Below are positions 35,901-47,699 of a stretch of DNA of 64,000 bases, one piece after another. The stretch's first letter is position 1, and every line of letters starts with the position of its first letter. The position numbers and the translations under genes were made by a program. The stretch is from Gymnogyps californianus (lineage: Eukaryota > Chordata > Aves > Accipitriformes > Cathartidae): NCBI RefSeq assembly GCF_018139145.2, contig NC_059500.1:33275437-33339436 (forward strand), read 5' to 3'. Below the pieces are notes generated by a model that saw only the letters and a list, made by a program, of their open reading frames with translations, was not told the origin of the DNA and made no database searches.

Positions 35901-38900
35901 CCCTCCTGGTTTCAATCCCACTGAGGCTACTGAGTAAAGAAACTAATGGAGTAACTGGCTGTTCCAGTTGTAGCCCTAGATGCTGTCTGCCACCATGGGG
36001 GGTAGATCCGTACTTCTGTCAGTGTGTTTCTTAGAAATCAGGTCGCAACTGTCAGCTGATAATTACAGCTTAGGAACCTTGCGCCATGGAGATGCCTGAA
36101 GGGCAGGCACGGCCTGTGCTCCCAACCTGCTGCTCCTGTCCCCTGTGGCATGCATCTGGCCATGCCTCATCCCTTCTGCATTTGCCTCCCCGAGACCCCA
36201 GCTCATCAGCTACTCTTACTTTTTTCTCTGGACTCAGTTCCAGTCCTGTTGCGTGATCCTGTGTGTGTACCAGGGTTGTTCTTTGAAGTAAGACTTTACA
36301 GCAGCTAAGCCCAGAACTCATAATGGGAAGTGCCAGCTCTCCTACAGCCTTAGTAGACATAAGGATGAGTACAATTGGTACGCTTGCTCTGTTTGTTAAA
36401 AAATAAAGGAAATTAAAAGGTACAGATACTTTCAGCAAAAACATCTTAACTCCACAGGAGGTGCATATAAAACTCTTAAGGCCTCCAGAGTAAAAAATTA
36501 ATTTCTGCAACTTGTGAAGATGAAATAACTCCTACATCTGATAGTCACATGTGGCTTAGTATACAGGAGGACATATAAGATGCTGCCTAACCTGTTCACT
36601 ACAGAGGTGCAAAGCACTCACTGGCATCAGGCCATCAGTGAGAAAGGCAGAGGGGAACCAGCACCGGGGGCACAGCAGTTCTGGGACACGATGACAGGGG
36701 AAGGATGTTGGAGAACATTTTTGTTAAGAATCCATACAACCTGGTCAACAGCATTCAGTTTGTAACAATTACAACACCACCACCAAACCCTCCCAAGGAG
36801 CTATGAGAGACAATTGAATGCTGCAAGAGGAAGATGTAATACTTGTTTACCAGTTGAGGAAGGTGGTAAATTTTACACTCCTTGCAAGATTTCACTTTAA
36901 AGCATGTCAACATATAGAAAGGAGTGCAATACCGAACGCCACTGATATTAGGTAATTTTAGTTTGGCTGTTTCAGCCCACAGTTGACTAATTTTTCATGC
37001 TGTAGATAGCATTTTCTGCTCAGCTGGTCTGACTGCAGAGAGCTCCAGGGCCTCTTAAAAACTACCACGCAGTAGGCTGTATGTAAAGTGTAATTTTATA
37101 AACAAGCACATCAAAGAACTGAGTGCTAATCTGAGGCAGTAGCACAAAGCAGTTCAGTATGAATAGTCCTTAAGAGCCTTCCCATTTTAAAAAATTGGGA
37201 TGCATTTAAAAAAATCACTGCCCACCCATAAATCAATGTTTTTTTGTTATGTACTGAACCTTGAACCACTTTTCATGAGAGCAACGGACTACCTTTTTGG
37301 CACTGTGGACTTCAATAAATTGCTTTATATGTCTGCACAGCCACTAACTTAAGTCTTTTGCTTGGATTTTTCTGCTTTTGTTTGTTGTCAAAATGGAAGA
37401 TGTCACATGATAATACATACCATAAGTACTTATGTTGGTGGCATTTTAGTCTTGCATTAATAATAAAAATCAGAAGATACAAATACAGTTTACAACTGAT
37501 CTGGAAATAGTAATGATAGTTTCAAAGTATAAAGACAGACATAAATTTTCTTTTCTAGTATTAGTCTTTTCTAGTGGAAATGTCTTTTCTCATAGGAGTT
37601 GGAATGCAAAACCTGTCTCATTTTTCCTAGAAGATGTTTTGGATTACTAGACAAACAGAAGGAAGTTATGATTCAGCATAGTGAATGGTGCTGCCAACAG
37701 ATTTTCCCTCCTGAGCTGAACAAGCTGCTTCCAGGCTCTCTGGAGCAATGCAGGTTGCAGAAAACCAGTATTTCCACAACTGCCCTTTGCATGAATGGGT
37801 TCCCTGTGCCTGCAGAAGCTGGTAGAACATAGGCATGAATAAAATAGCCTAATGTGGTTAATTGCACCCTTACTAAGCATAATCCGGGAAATAAACGAGT
37901 GTTTCTGTATATACTGCCAATTTTGCATTTGTAAATTCCTGGCAAGAGGTTGGTATTGAGAGCCAGACTCCCAGAATAGCCACTTAACCTACACTTGCTT
38001 GTTGCACGCACCGGACGTATGCACAAGCTCTGCTGAAGTCCGTCTTCCTCTCTGCCTACCCAGCACTCCTTGTAACCCTGTTCCAGTTACCCCAGCCCAC
38101 ACAACCGGCTGTTGCGGCTTCAAGTCCAGACACCATTTGGCAACACGGGTTCTTCTGGTCTAAGGGTCCTCTGAGTGCTCAGCTCCCTGGAGCGGGACGT
38201 ACCCTGGCTTCTGAACACTGGGTGACATCCTGTGCCTGTGCATCGTGCCTGATGTATTAGGGAAGTAGGACAGGAGCATGAGTGGTAAAGGTTCCTCTGG
38301 AAGGGGGTACTAAAGACAGGCTGCTCTGACATCAGTATCCTCAGTGAGGAAGGATGTAGTAGTTTCGCTGGCAATCTTGAGTGGAGGAGTCAAAATGATT
38401 AAGTATTTTCCAGCTTCTTTCCCCAACCTCCTCTATGCTGCTTGCCACTATAAAAATCTTTTTACTAAGCTTCCTTAACTGGGAAAGCTAAGAATACTTG
38501 CAACTGGAGGCTTAGGCTTGCCTGCACCTATTTCTGGGTGACTGCACTCAGGCTGAATCCCTGCAAACGGAGGAAGGCGCTCACCCTAACACGTTCCTAA
38601 ATTCCCTTTTTTTTCATTGCCACGTCTCCTTCACACTCCCCCTCCCTTCTTTCCCCACTCCTGCCCACAAACCTTCTGCTTATTCTGGCCCTGCTTAATG
38701 ACAAATTTTGGAGGACAATGAGACAAAGCTTCCTCCAGGCAGCTCCTTTCCTTTCTGCCAGCCTGGCAGTGGCTGTACCTGGGGAGCAGGGCTGACCCTG
38801 CGCCAGCCCTCTGCAGGCTGCAGCCACAAGTGCATGAGTTACCCCTCCAGCAGGAATCCAAAGCTACCTTTACAAAAAGACCAAGTCTAAGGCTGCAAAA

Positions 38901-39912
38901 TGATGATTACTGCCATAATTATGCTAAGTGCTGGGACAGTGCTTTTCTCCATTTCTTTTGATTAGTAGGTACGAACTGGGAAGTCTGGCTTCCCACAGAA
39001 ACGATGTGTCTTAATGAATAAATACAGCTCCTGAGGTGTGACCCAGAATGAATCTGAAGGGTGGCTTCCCCCAGGGGGGTGCGGGGATGGCACTGCCCTG
39101 AATCACTGCTTCCAAGTGATTTATTTACACCTTGTGTCATCCCAGGACATGGCTTAAACTCAAGTGTTTTCACACTTAAGCACCAAAATGCAGTGACAGA
39201 ATTAGTATCTACTTATATGCAGAAACCTTGCAAGTTAAGAGGCCTGGTAGCTCGTTTTTGCACTAGCAAGTAAGTTCTAGATTCTCTTTCATTTTACTAA
39301 ACTAGATCACTTTATACAGATGAGACAAGCAGATTTTGTAATCAAACGCCAGACATGTATGTTTACTTCTTGGCCTAAAACCTGCAAGATGAGGCTCACA
39401 CCATGAGAATTTATTCTCTTCAACAAGGGCCAAAGGACAAGGAATCCCATGTCAGTCCCTTAAAGCCAGGATTCATCTCTAAAAATCACTACGTACTTCA
39501 TTCTGAAGAGTGGCAATTTTTTTTGCATAATACGTATTACTGATACTGCACTTCCTTTAGCATAGGAACCGTAAAACTTTCAGAAATCCCCTTCTCTGCA
39601 AGTACTTAGGATTTCATCAGAAAACCTGTCTTTTGCAATTTCCAACAGCAGCAGTTTTAACTAGATCATTCAGCGCCTCTGGACTCTGTTTGGCCTCTCT
39701 TCTATTTAGATCCTTCATTTCTGGTGCTTGTTTTATCAGAAAAAGCATAATCCAAGAGCATGGGATGTTCCTTCCACACAGCACATCTCATCACGCCCTA
39801 TGGGACTCACATTGCATCTGCATACTTTGGGGCAGCTAAGTGCACCAAAGAAATGCAACAGAAATTACACCTACTACATCCTGATGTTTTATAGCTAACT
39901 ATTTTTTCAGCA

Positions 39913-39997
39913 GACAGTGAGGACCAAGACAGTGTGAGGACCAATGTCTCTGTCAAATACAAAGTCTTAAAGTTTTTCTTAAATACAAAGTCTTAAG
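39913..39997. repeat. Two adjacent short direct-repeat pairs
   Basis: GACAGTGAGGACCA (39913-39926) recurs as GACAGTGTGAGGACCA (39928-39943). Next to it AAATACAAAGTCTTAA (39955-39970) recurs exactly at 39981-39996. Two independent local duplications lie within 85 bp. Confidence 0.75.
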
Positions 39998-42837
39998 AGA
40001 ACAAGTCAAGTCAGACCTGATCCAAATGTGCTGCATTTGACGGAAATGTTACTATTGACCTCTCCCAGCTTTACGTTGGACTCAATGTTACTGTTCAGCA
40101 GCTGTAGGATGAAGCTCAGGGGAAAATGCTCAAAGTTAAATCTTTATGTACTCCCAAGGCCATGTTTTCCTCAGGGAACATTCAAAAATCGCTCTCACCA
40201 TTTCCACTGCAAGGCTAAAGGAGGGCTGCTAACATCACATGAATTACAGCCCTGTCCCACATAATAAATTCCTAACTGTGCTTTATTTTCTGCTCACACA
40301 GGTAAACATCAGCTGAATTCAACTGATTATTCCTGACCAGGTAAGGTCAAGCTGAAAATGACTTGCTTCAACTGCAAATGGCGTAAATATTCCTTAACTT
40401 CATGCCTGGCGTTTAGTAATGAAATCCTGTTCGTGTAAAGCTTGTGTAAATGAATTCTTTGACAATGGGAGCAGTTTGTAAACCTGTGGTTTTACATGGC
40501 TCACAGTGGTCTAGTCTGCATAAATCTCGAGTGGGACTATGACCGAGCAACTTCTCTGTACCAGAGCTTGCACGACAGAGAACACAGGCAGCGCTGGCTG
40601 GTGATGGAGGCAAGAGTCTGAAAACTGCAGGGCAAACAGAGCCAGGGATGAAAAACAAAAAGCAAAATGTTTTTAATTGTTAAAGGGGAATACTTGGAGA
40701 AATATAGTCACAGTATTTCTACAGATAGCTTAACCAAAATGCTAATTCTTTTGTTCATTGTTGCTAAGTTAATTATTTGCCCGCTTTTAGTATATTTGAT
40801 TCTTCCAGCTCTTGCAGTTGAGACTGCACTCAAATATGATCTCCTTAAAAATATCACATTTATAGTCCTCACCATTGATGGAAAAATAGTTGAATGTATG
40901 AAAGTTAAAAAAATATACTAAAACCACTTTCGACCTAAAATAAGTAGAAAATTAAAAACATTTCCCTTTTTAATAGGTTTATATTTTAGTTCTAGAGTAT
41001 AGCAATATCGGCTACGTTAGTCTTACACTTGCTAACAAAAACTTCATTAGAAGCTAAATGAATATGACTTCTTTTTAAGATTTCGGTTTTGAAATAGAGA
41101 AACAGAGATTACCACCTTCTCCTGAATACCTCTGTTTTGATGCATTGTAATTTAACCTGAAATCATTCAGACACCTTTATATTAATTAGTTTTTTCTTAG
41201 TCTTCGTCTGCATAAGTATTTAACATTAAAATTTACTTCCTGTACGGAGCACCTCTCTCCTTCCTATGTGATGCATCCCAAACATCTTACCCTGTGAAGC
41301 CTTTCAGTAGTGCTCTATGCAAGATATCTGCATTAGTAAAAGCATCGTCTGGTACTCTGTATTGAAGCCTACGTGCATTAAGTACAATGGAAACTTAAGC
41401 TGAAGGAAGGGAATACTTCTGCCTCTTCTCCCCTAGATACTGTGTTTGTCAGTACCACAATGAGACTCCAGACTCCTTGAGGGCGATTCAAGTCTTCTCA
41501 TGTTTTATTCAGCAATGAATCAGCTGATGACACTTTGCAAATACATGAAACTTAGCTTGTATGTGATGCTTTGGAAACCATGCCCCAAACAAACATATTT
41601 ATATGTAAAATATATGCTTTCTCTCATTCTAAGACTGTGTGATCACCCCATGTGTTTCTGAAGGTGTCATCTAACAAGCCCTTCTTCACTAAAGAGAATT
41701 TACTTTGTATTATTTTATCTTGTAGTGTTTTAGCTGGCAGTAGTTGAGCTTTTGATGTTTACTGACAAGGGAATTAGTCTTCCAAAAATATTGTTTAAAA
41801 AAAAAGAAAACATTCTTTAAAGAAAAATTACTCAAAATTCAGCTCTTTTCCTTTTCCCTTTTCTCTTTTTACCCTTCAGACAAAAGCAGCTAAAAATTCT
41901 CTCACTGCGTTTTCCTCCAGAAAGGAAGATACACTAATATGAGAACAAAAAGAGTATATTTTTCTCAGCAGGAGCAAAATGTAGACTCCGTGGTTTTCTA
42001 CAATGTTTACATAAAGATTTCCCTCTGAACTTGAATTCTGGGGGGAAAGAGTCTTTCATCAAACTCCAAGACTTGCGTTCTAGAGATCACTCCAGATGTG
42101 ACAAACACATGGGAATACTGCAAGTTAAAGAAAACCAGTGATAGTTCCCTACACTAACTAGTTCTACATGCATATGTGTTGTGCTGTGTAAAACTATATG
42201 CTGCAGGGACCGGACAGTCCCATTCCTTTTCCAGCAACAAGCACACCAAGAATGCTTTTAGTCATTGTCAAATGAACGTGGCACGGGTCAAACAAATCAG
42301 ACCTGACATGCAGACCTGGGAATGAAAAATAATTGCTGTAAACAAAGCATATAAAACCCAATTTCTATTCCGTAATTTTCAAGCAAATTACTGAAATGCT
42401 GCACTAGTGATTCAAAACCACAAGACGGAACTAAATCAAAACCGCATAGGTAAAATTTGACTGGACAACATTATTCTCCTTATCCAAATCCAAGAGAAAT
42501 ACCAACAAGAAAAATAGTAAGAACAAGAGTTAGACATGAACTAGGTGTTATCCTTAATATTATGAGAAATAACAGCAATGGAAGTTTGGAGTAGGTGCTG
42601 ATCTCAGTTGGGATTTTAATCTCTGTGTTATTGTGACTTCTGCACTGAAATCAGCCCTGAGATGCAGATTTTCTTTCATGCCCATGATAAGCTTGGTACA
42701 GGACTGTGATAGTGAAACAGCTTGATGATGAAATCTCAGATTGCGCCAGTGCTGTTAGAGCTTTGCAGCAGTCTAATAACTGTTGTCTAAGTCGTACCAT
42801 TGCCATCTATTTCTTCAGGGGCTACACGTACAGTACC

Positions 42838-42920
42838 ATTTAGCTGATTTATACCACTATATAGCGCTCTCAACTGGTGAAATTCCTAGCTAGCCATTGT
42901 AGCCAGATTCTGGCCCCCCT
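42838..42920. mobile_element. Possible palindromic repeat remnant ending in CTGGCCCC
   Basis: The motifs TTTAGCTGATTTATACCACT on the left and CCAGATTCTGGCCCC on the right resemble old palindromic repeats with a GATTTACACCAG arm and a GGCCC end. The centre is not recognisable, so this is a weak call. Confidence 0.35.
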
Positions 42921-43647
42921 ATTACTAAGATAACATCAGTTGTGATCTTCATCTAATGTCTTCTACAGCTCCAGGAATTTTGAATGTGGTCTTACTAGTC
43001 TAGAAAATTGCATCCAGCAGTAGCAAGTCCCAGATCCTTGAGAAAAATATCTTTCTTGCTTGCATCGTGGACAATTCTAACAAAAAAAAATAAGAAATAT
43101 GTAGTTGTCCATTTTGAATGGCCTTGAAACAACTCTTTCAATGCCTCTTGGATCAGGCTTCATGCTCATACTTCACAGGAATACACCCCAGTTCACAATC
43201 ATGAAACAATTTACTTACGTTACTTTGGCCAGAACGAGTTTAAAAAATCAACACATACCCATATCTAAAGGGCCAACATTCATCAACAGCAAATATTCAG
43301 TCCCACAACCAATGTATATTGAATATGAATTCTTTTGAAGTTTATTTATCACTTGAAAGGTAACTTTCCCCTTCTCAAAGACAAAGCGTGTCTGTCAAGC
43401 CTAATATGTGTAGGGACACAGAATAGTATTAGAGAGAAGTGGGCCATTACCTCGGTGCCAACATGCTCTGGTTTGGAGTTCAGCCTACGCGTACGGCTAT
43501 GATGAAGGGACTCCGGCCAAATTCCATAACAAAGCCCAGTCTCTGGTCTTCTTAGGTCTGAGGATGTGATGACTATGATATTCCTCCAGCCACCCTTTTA
43601 AAGTAGCATCTTATTATAGATTCACTTATGTCTCATCAAAACATATT

Positions 43648-43697
43648 TGATGCTTTATGATATGCACATATACCACTTTGCATATCATAAAGCATCA
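43648..43697. repeat. Perfect 19-bp inverted repeat, 12-nt loop
   Basis: The left arm at 43648-43666 (TGATGCTTTATGATATGCA) is the exact reverse complement of 43679-43697. The loop is CATATACCACTT. Pairing stops at once on both outer sides. No known family is recognised. Confidence 0.9.
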
Positions 43698-46600
43698 CTG
43701 ATGGCACAGAAAGCATCCAGGAGCGTGGAAATGCTAGAACTTGGCTGAGCACGTTGGCTTTGTTGCAGGCAAACCTAAATGAAGTTAATTGTTGCCAAAG
43801 GGCAAAATAACTAAAGAGCTCGAAGTTTTGCCTCAGGGTGCTGCAAAATTCTGGAGTTTCTGAAGAAGTTGTGAACAGCCAGAAATAAAAGCTAAGATAA
43901 AATAATTATCTGCCTTCAGCAATGCCTTATGCCAACTTACTTCACCCTCCAAAACATTATCCATTCTTAGAAAAAAAGTAATTAAAGATTCTCCTCTGTA
44001 GCTCCTAAGCAGGACAAAACTTGCCCTCCTGTCGTTGCTTGCTGGTGAGGGAGGTAAGGAGGAACACTGTGACAGAGGTTTAGGACGTAGGATTTCCATA
44101 GCCTGTTGATTAACTTCCATCTTCCACAACGCAGGATTTTGTGGATCTCTGTCCCCTCCACTACTCTAAACAACTTATTTTCAGCCAGCCTTACCTCACA
44201 TTAAGACTGTGGAAATTTCTAGAGTCTATTCAGTGACTATCTTCTGTTGTGACACCTATGGTCCAGTGACTATACACAGCAGTTGAAGAGAGTATAGTTA
44301 GAGATGATTACCAATGAAACGTAAAAATGGAAACCTTAAAAGTCTAAACAATAGCCCTAGCTAGGCACTCTAGTTCTGCCTCTTAATCGAGACCCATTTA
44401 TAGTTACATAGCCCATGAAATGTGAAGTTTGAGGATCTGGCTTCAAAGGGGTTGCATAAAATTGGATGCTATTTAAAAGAATAAACAAGCATACCACATT
44501 TTCTATGAAGAGCACTTTCCTTGGTTCAATTAATGCTCAGGCTTAAGCTTTTAAAGCACATTTAATGATAATCCAAACATGGTGAGCAAACAAACAGGAT
44601 CAAATGACTAGTTTCCAATTCTATCTGCTTATTTAGTACATGATGAGCACTGAACTCTGCTCTGAGTGACAGAGAGAAAAGATGACACTTCTCATCCCAG
44701 GAGGCTTCCACGCAGAGATGTCTCAAACTCAGTAGTAAATTGATTACACAGATGATTCTGCTGGTTCTGGCAACCAGAAAAAAAGCAGACAGGCTATTTT
44801 TAGCATGGCGCTTCATTATCAGTTTAATGGCATCCCAAGGTTTACCAGCCTGTCAGGTCAGAAAGAAAGTACACCTTGTTAGAGGGAAGCACTGAAACAA
44901 ATTTCCTCATTAAGTACCGTGTCTCCTAGTTTTTCTCTATTGCTAGAAGCATCATTTTTTCACCTGTAAGTTGGATAACTAAGAGTCAATCATTTTCTGG
45001 TTTACGTTAGGCTATCTCCATCACTTTTACCTTTCTTGTCTTTGGCTACTGCATTTTTAAGTGGGTGCTTCTGGGTCTCAGTATATTTTCCATATGTATT
45101 TTATAATAACATTGATACTGAAGTAGAAAAGCTGATCTGTATTGTGTATTAACATCTTAGTAGACTAGTGAATCTTTTTTGTCTCATCGTTTTGAGACTG
45201 CTGCATTGCCAAAGGTTAATTACATTTCCCATACCATCTGGGCATTGTTCTCAGTTAGTCATATTTGTCCTTAAGTTTGTTCAATTTTCCATCTAAACCA
45301 TCCCCAGTGTTTTTGTTAGGCAGCTTACATCCTCCAACAGCTCTCCTTCCTTTCTACCTCCTAGTGTATCTCTTACTACAGCTGCGGATGCAGAATGAAT
45401 TCCTGATATCACATCATTTATAAAACGTACCTTAATGCTCCTGACATACTTGTCTGTGTAATATCCTCCAGGCATACAATTTACTTGGAACCCTAATGAA
45501 GAACATATTGATTCAAAAGAGTGACAAAAATTAGCTGAAAGTAAGCCAAAGTCATGTTCAAACCCTTCCCCAGTGCAGCTTTTCTCCAAAGCTGAACAGT
45601 CCCATCCTTGCAATAATTAAAACACGTATGTGCATCTAATGTTTGTGAGACCTGCCCTTTCTGACAGTCAGTATCTGCTTCACGCACATCACATTCCTGG
45701 CTGCTGATACAGCCAGTGGATGGACTAATTATGGATAGGTATTTGTGACCAAGTGTTCCCAGAAACTAAACTGAGATTATCTGTCTCACTGCATATAGCC
45801 ATCAGCTCATAACTGCCAAGCAGAGCTGAAAAAGGCAAAACAGAGGTAGAAAATTCCCTGTCTCAGCCCCAAAATACTGAACAACCTTGCCCCCACCAGA
45901 GCTCAGGAGTCTTGTTGAAAGCAAAACAACAGGAGACTAACGCTCAGCGAAAACAACTAATTGCAACAGGCCAGTGCAGCAGGAGGTGAGGGAGTCCAGA
46001 TGGTGGCAAATTTCACCTCTTCAATTTTTTTTGTGCAAATGGAAGGCACTCGCTGCCATTTGAGTCTTCAGGGAGGAAAAAAAAGATGTACCTGCTTATA
46101 CTCCTGAACATGTTGTGCTCCTAACCAAGTGTGAACAAGCAAATGGTGAAGGTCTGTCAGCCACTACCCAAATGAGCTTGGATTAAGATGTCTTTGTATC
46201 ATCTGGGTTTAACACACAGACATACAGAAAACGTCAATTCCCATGGTAAAACTTGAGCCAGTCACTTGAGTTTGTAATTTTTCATTATTCCACTTTGATT
46301 TAGTTAACAGAAGCTTTCAAATCAAACTAACCAGATCAAACTCTGTCTGAAACCTGTAAAATGAGCTAGAATATTAACAGTGGATGAGAGAGCAAGAGCA
46401 AGCAAGAGCAACATGCACATATACAAAATATCTCAAAGGACTGAGAGAGTTGCTTGTTAGTTTCTAAACCTTAATGGCAGCAGAGAACGATTACAATAGT
46501 AATGTCCAGTGAAGTACTTCCATTTCTTCTTCCTTGCTGCACTTTTTGCAGTTTGTGTAAAAAGCTGGCTGTTCATATGGGCAGCACCTGAATGACAGGC

Positions 46601-47409
46601 AGTCAAACAGCAATTAGGAATTACCTCTATGTTGTAGGTCACAGCTGAAAGCCCACACTAGCCTTGCAGCTGCCAATTACTTCCAGCCCAAGATGTGTCC
46701 TTAAAAGCAGGATTATCATACCTCTGCAACACAACCCTATAGTCACAATCAGTGACTGACCGACCATTCCTGCGCAATGAAGTCAGCTTACAGCCACAAA
46801 GTTAGCTTTAAGGGCTTTATTATGGATGAGTTCCTCCTGTGCTATTGAAAACACTTTGATCTCTCGAGTTTTAGCACAGCCTAAATTTAAAATAAGCTGC
46901 TATAAGGGAAACTATCTTTTTATGCCGCAATTGAGCTGCATGGATTGAAAGGTTACAGGCACAAGTAGGAGGAAAGTAGGAATGGGAAGATTAGCTACCA
47001 CATTCATCTTCCTGCCTGTCTTGGCACAGACCCGTGCAGTAAGTCAGAGCCTTACTGAACTACAACTTCAGCAGTCATGAAAAAGTGGCTTTGCATTTTG
47101 CTGGGAGGGGAAAAGAAAGAGATAGGATTCAATTTCCAACTTCTTAAGATTTTATCATCTTCAGGGGACGGTCCTAGAAAACAAAGCCTATTCTCTGTCT
47201 TATTAATATTCCCATTCACACTAAGTAATTCTCCTCCCCCTGCTGCACCAGTCTCCTCAGACATGGTTTAAGCTTTCATACTACAAACTGTTACTTCTTG
47301 TGCATGCTTTAGAAAGGGAGTATCATAAACAACATGCTAGGTGATGGCCACTTGGGACATCTGTCCCAAAGTCAAGCTCTCCAAGCATGCCAGGCTCTGA
47401 GTGGACTCC

Positions 47410-47699
47410 TTAGCTCTGGGCAGCAGCCTGTGCAGAGGCCTGGGGTCCAGTCAATGCCCAGCATGGCTCCTCGTGAAGCATCCAGGAAGATAACCCCCTG
47501 CAAGCTTTGCAGTCCAGCTGCCGGCTCTCGCCTTGGCCACATTCAGCTGCCGCCGCCCGCCGGATTTTCACGACCTGCAGTGCCCAGCTAAGTGCCTCGT
47601 GCAGGATGGCCTCCGTCAGCCGAGGGTCCACACCAGCAGCTTCTTCAGCCCCCATGGCCCTTGCATGGCTCACCTTAGGAAGAGTCAGTCTGAGGATCT
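47410..47699 (-). other. Unassigned GC-rich, exon-like open frame
   Basis: On the minus strand a frame stays open from just after a TGA at about 47712 to a TAA at 47410. It lacks an early ATG; the first Met is in the ARAMGAEEA region. Codon use is GC-rich at third positions in its first two thirds, and the product looks helical (..DPRLTEAILHEALSWALQ..). A possible acceptor (TGTTACAG) ends at 47700. CpG density is higher than in the flanks. I do not recognise the protein. It could be an exon of an unannotated gene, a retrocopy fragment, a lncRNA exon, or a chance frame in a GC-rich conserved element. Confidence 0.3.

Larger units (their letters stand above)
30190..47320. other. Region right of the CpG island, no recognised coding exon
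   Basis: This is either intron 1 of MARCHF3 (if a non-coding 5' exon exists further right) or intergenic DNA upstream of the gene. It is AT-rich with scattered short open frames of no recognisable family. Items seen: a TA-rich patch near 32820-32855, direct repeats at 39913-39997, a possible palindromic repeat at 42838-42920 and a perfect hairpin at 43648-43697. No exon of C5orf63 or MEGF10, the expected upstream neighbours, was found. Confidence 0.6.

Noticed and set aside
36070..36510. Minus-strand 146-codon open frame
   Set aside because: No recognised domain, mixed composition, and no CpG or splice context.
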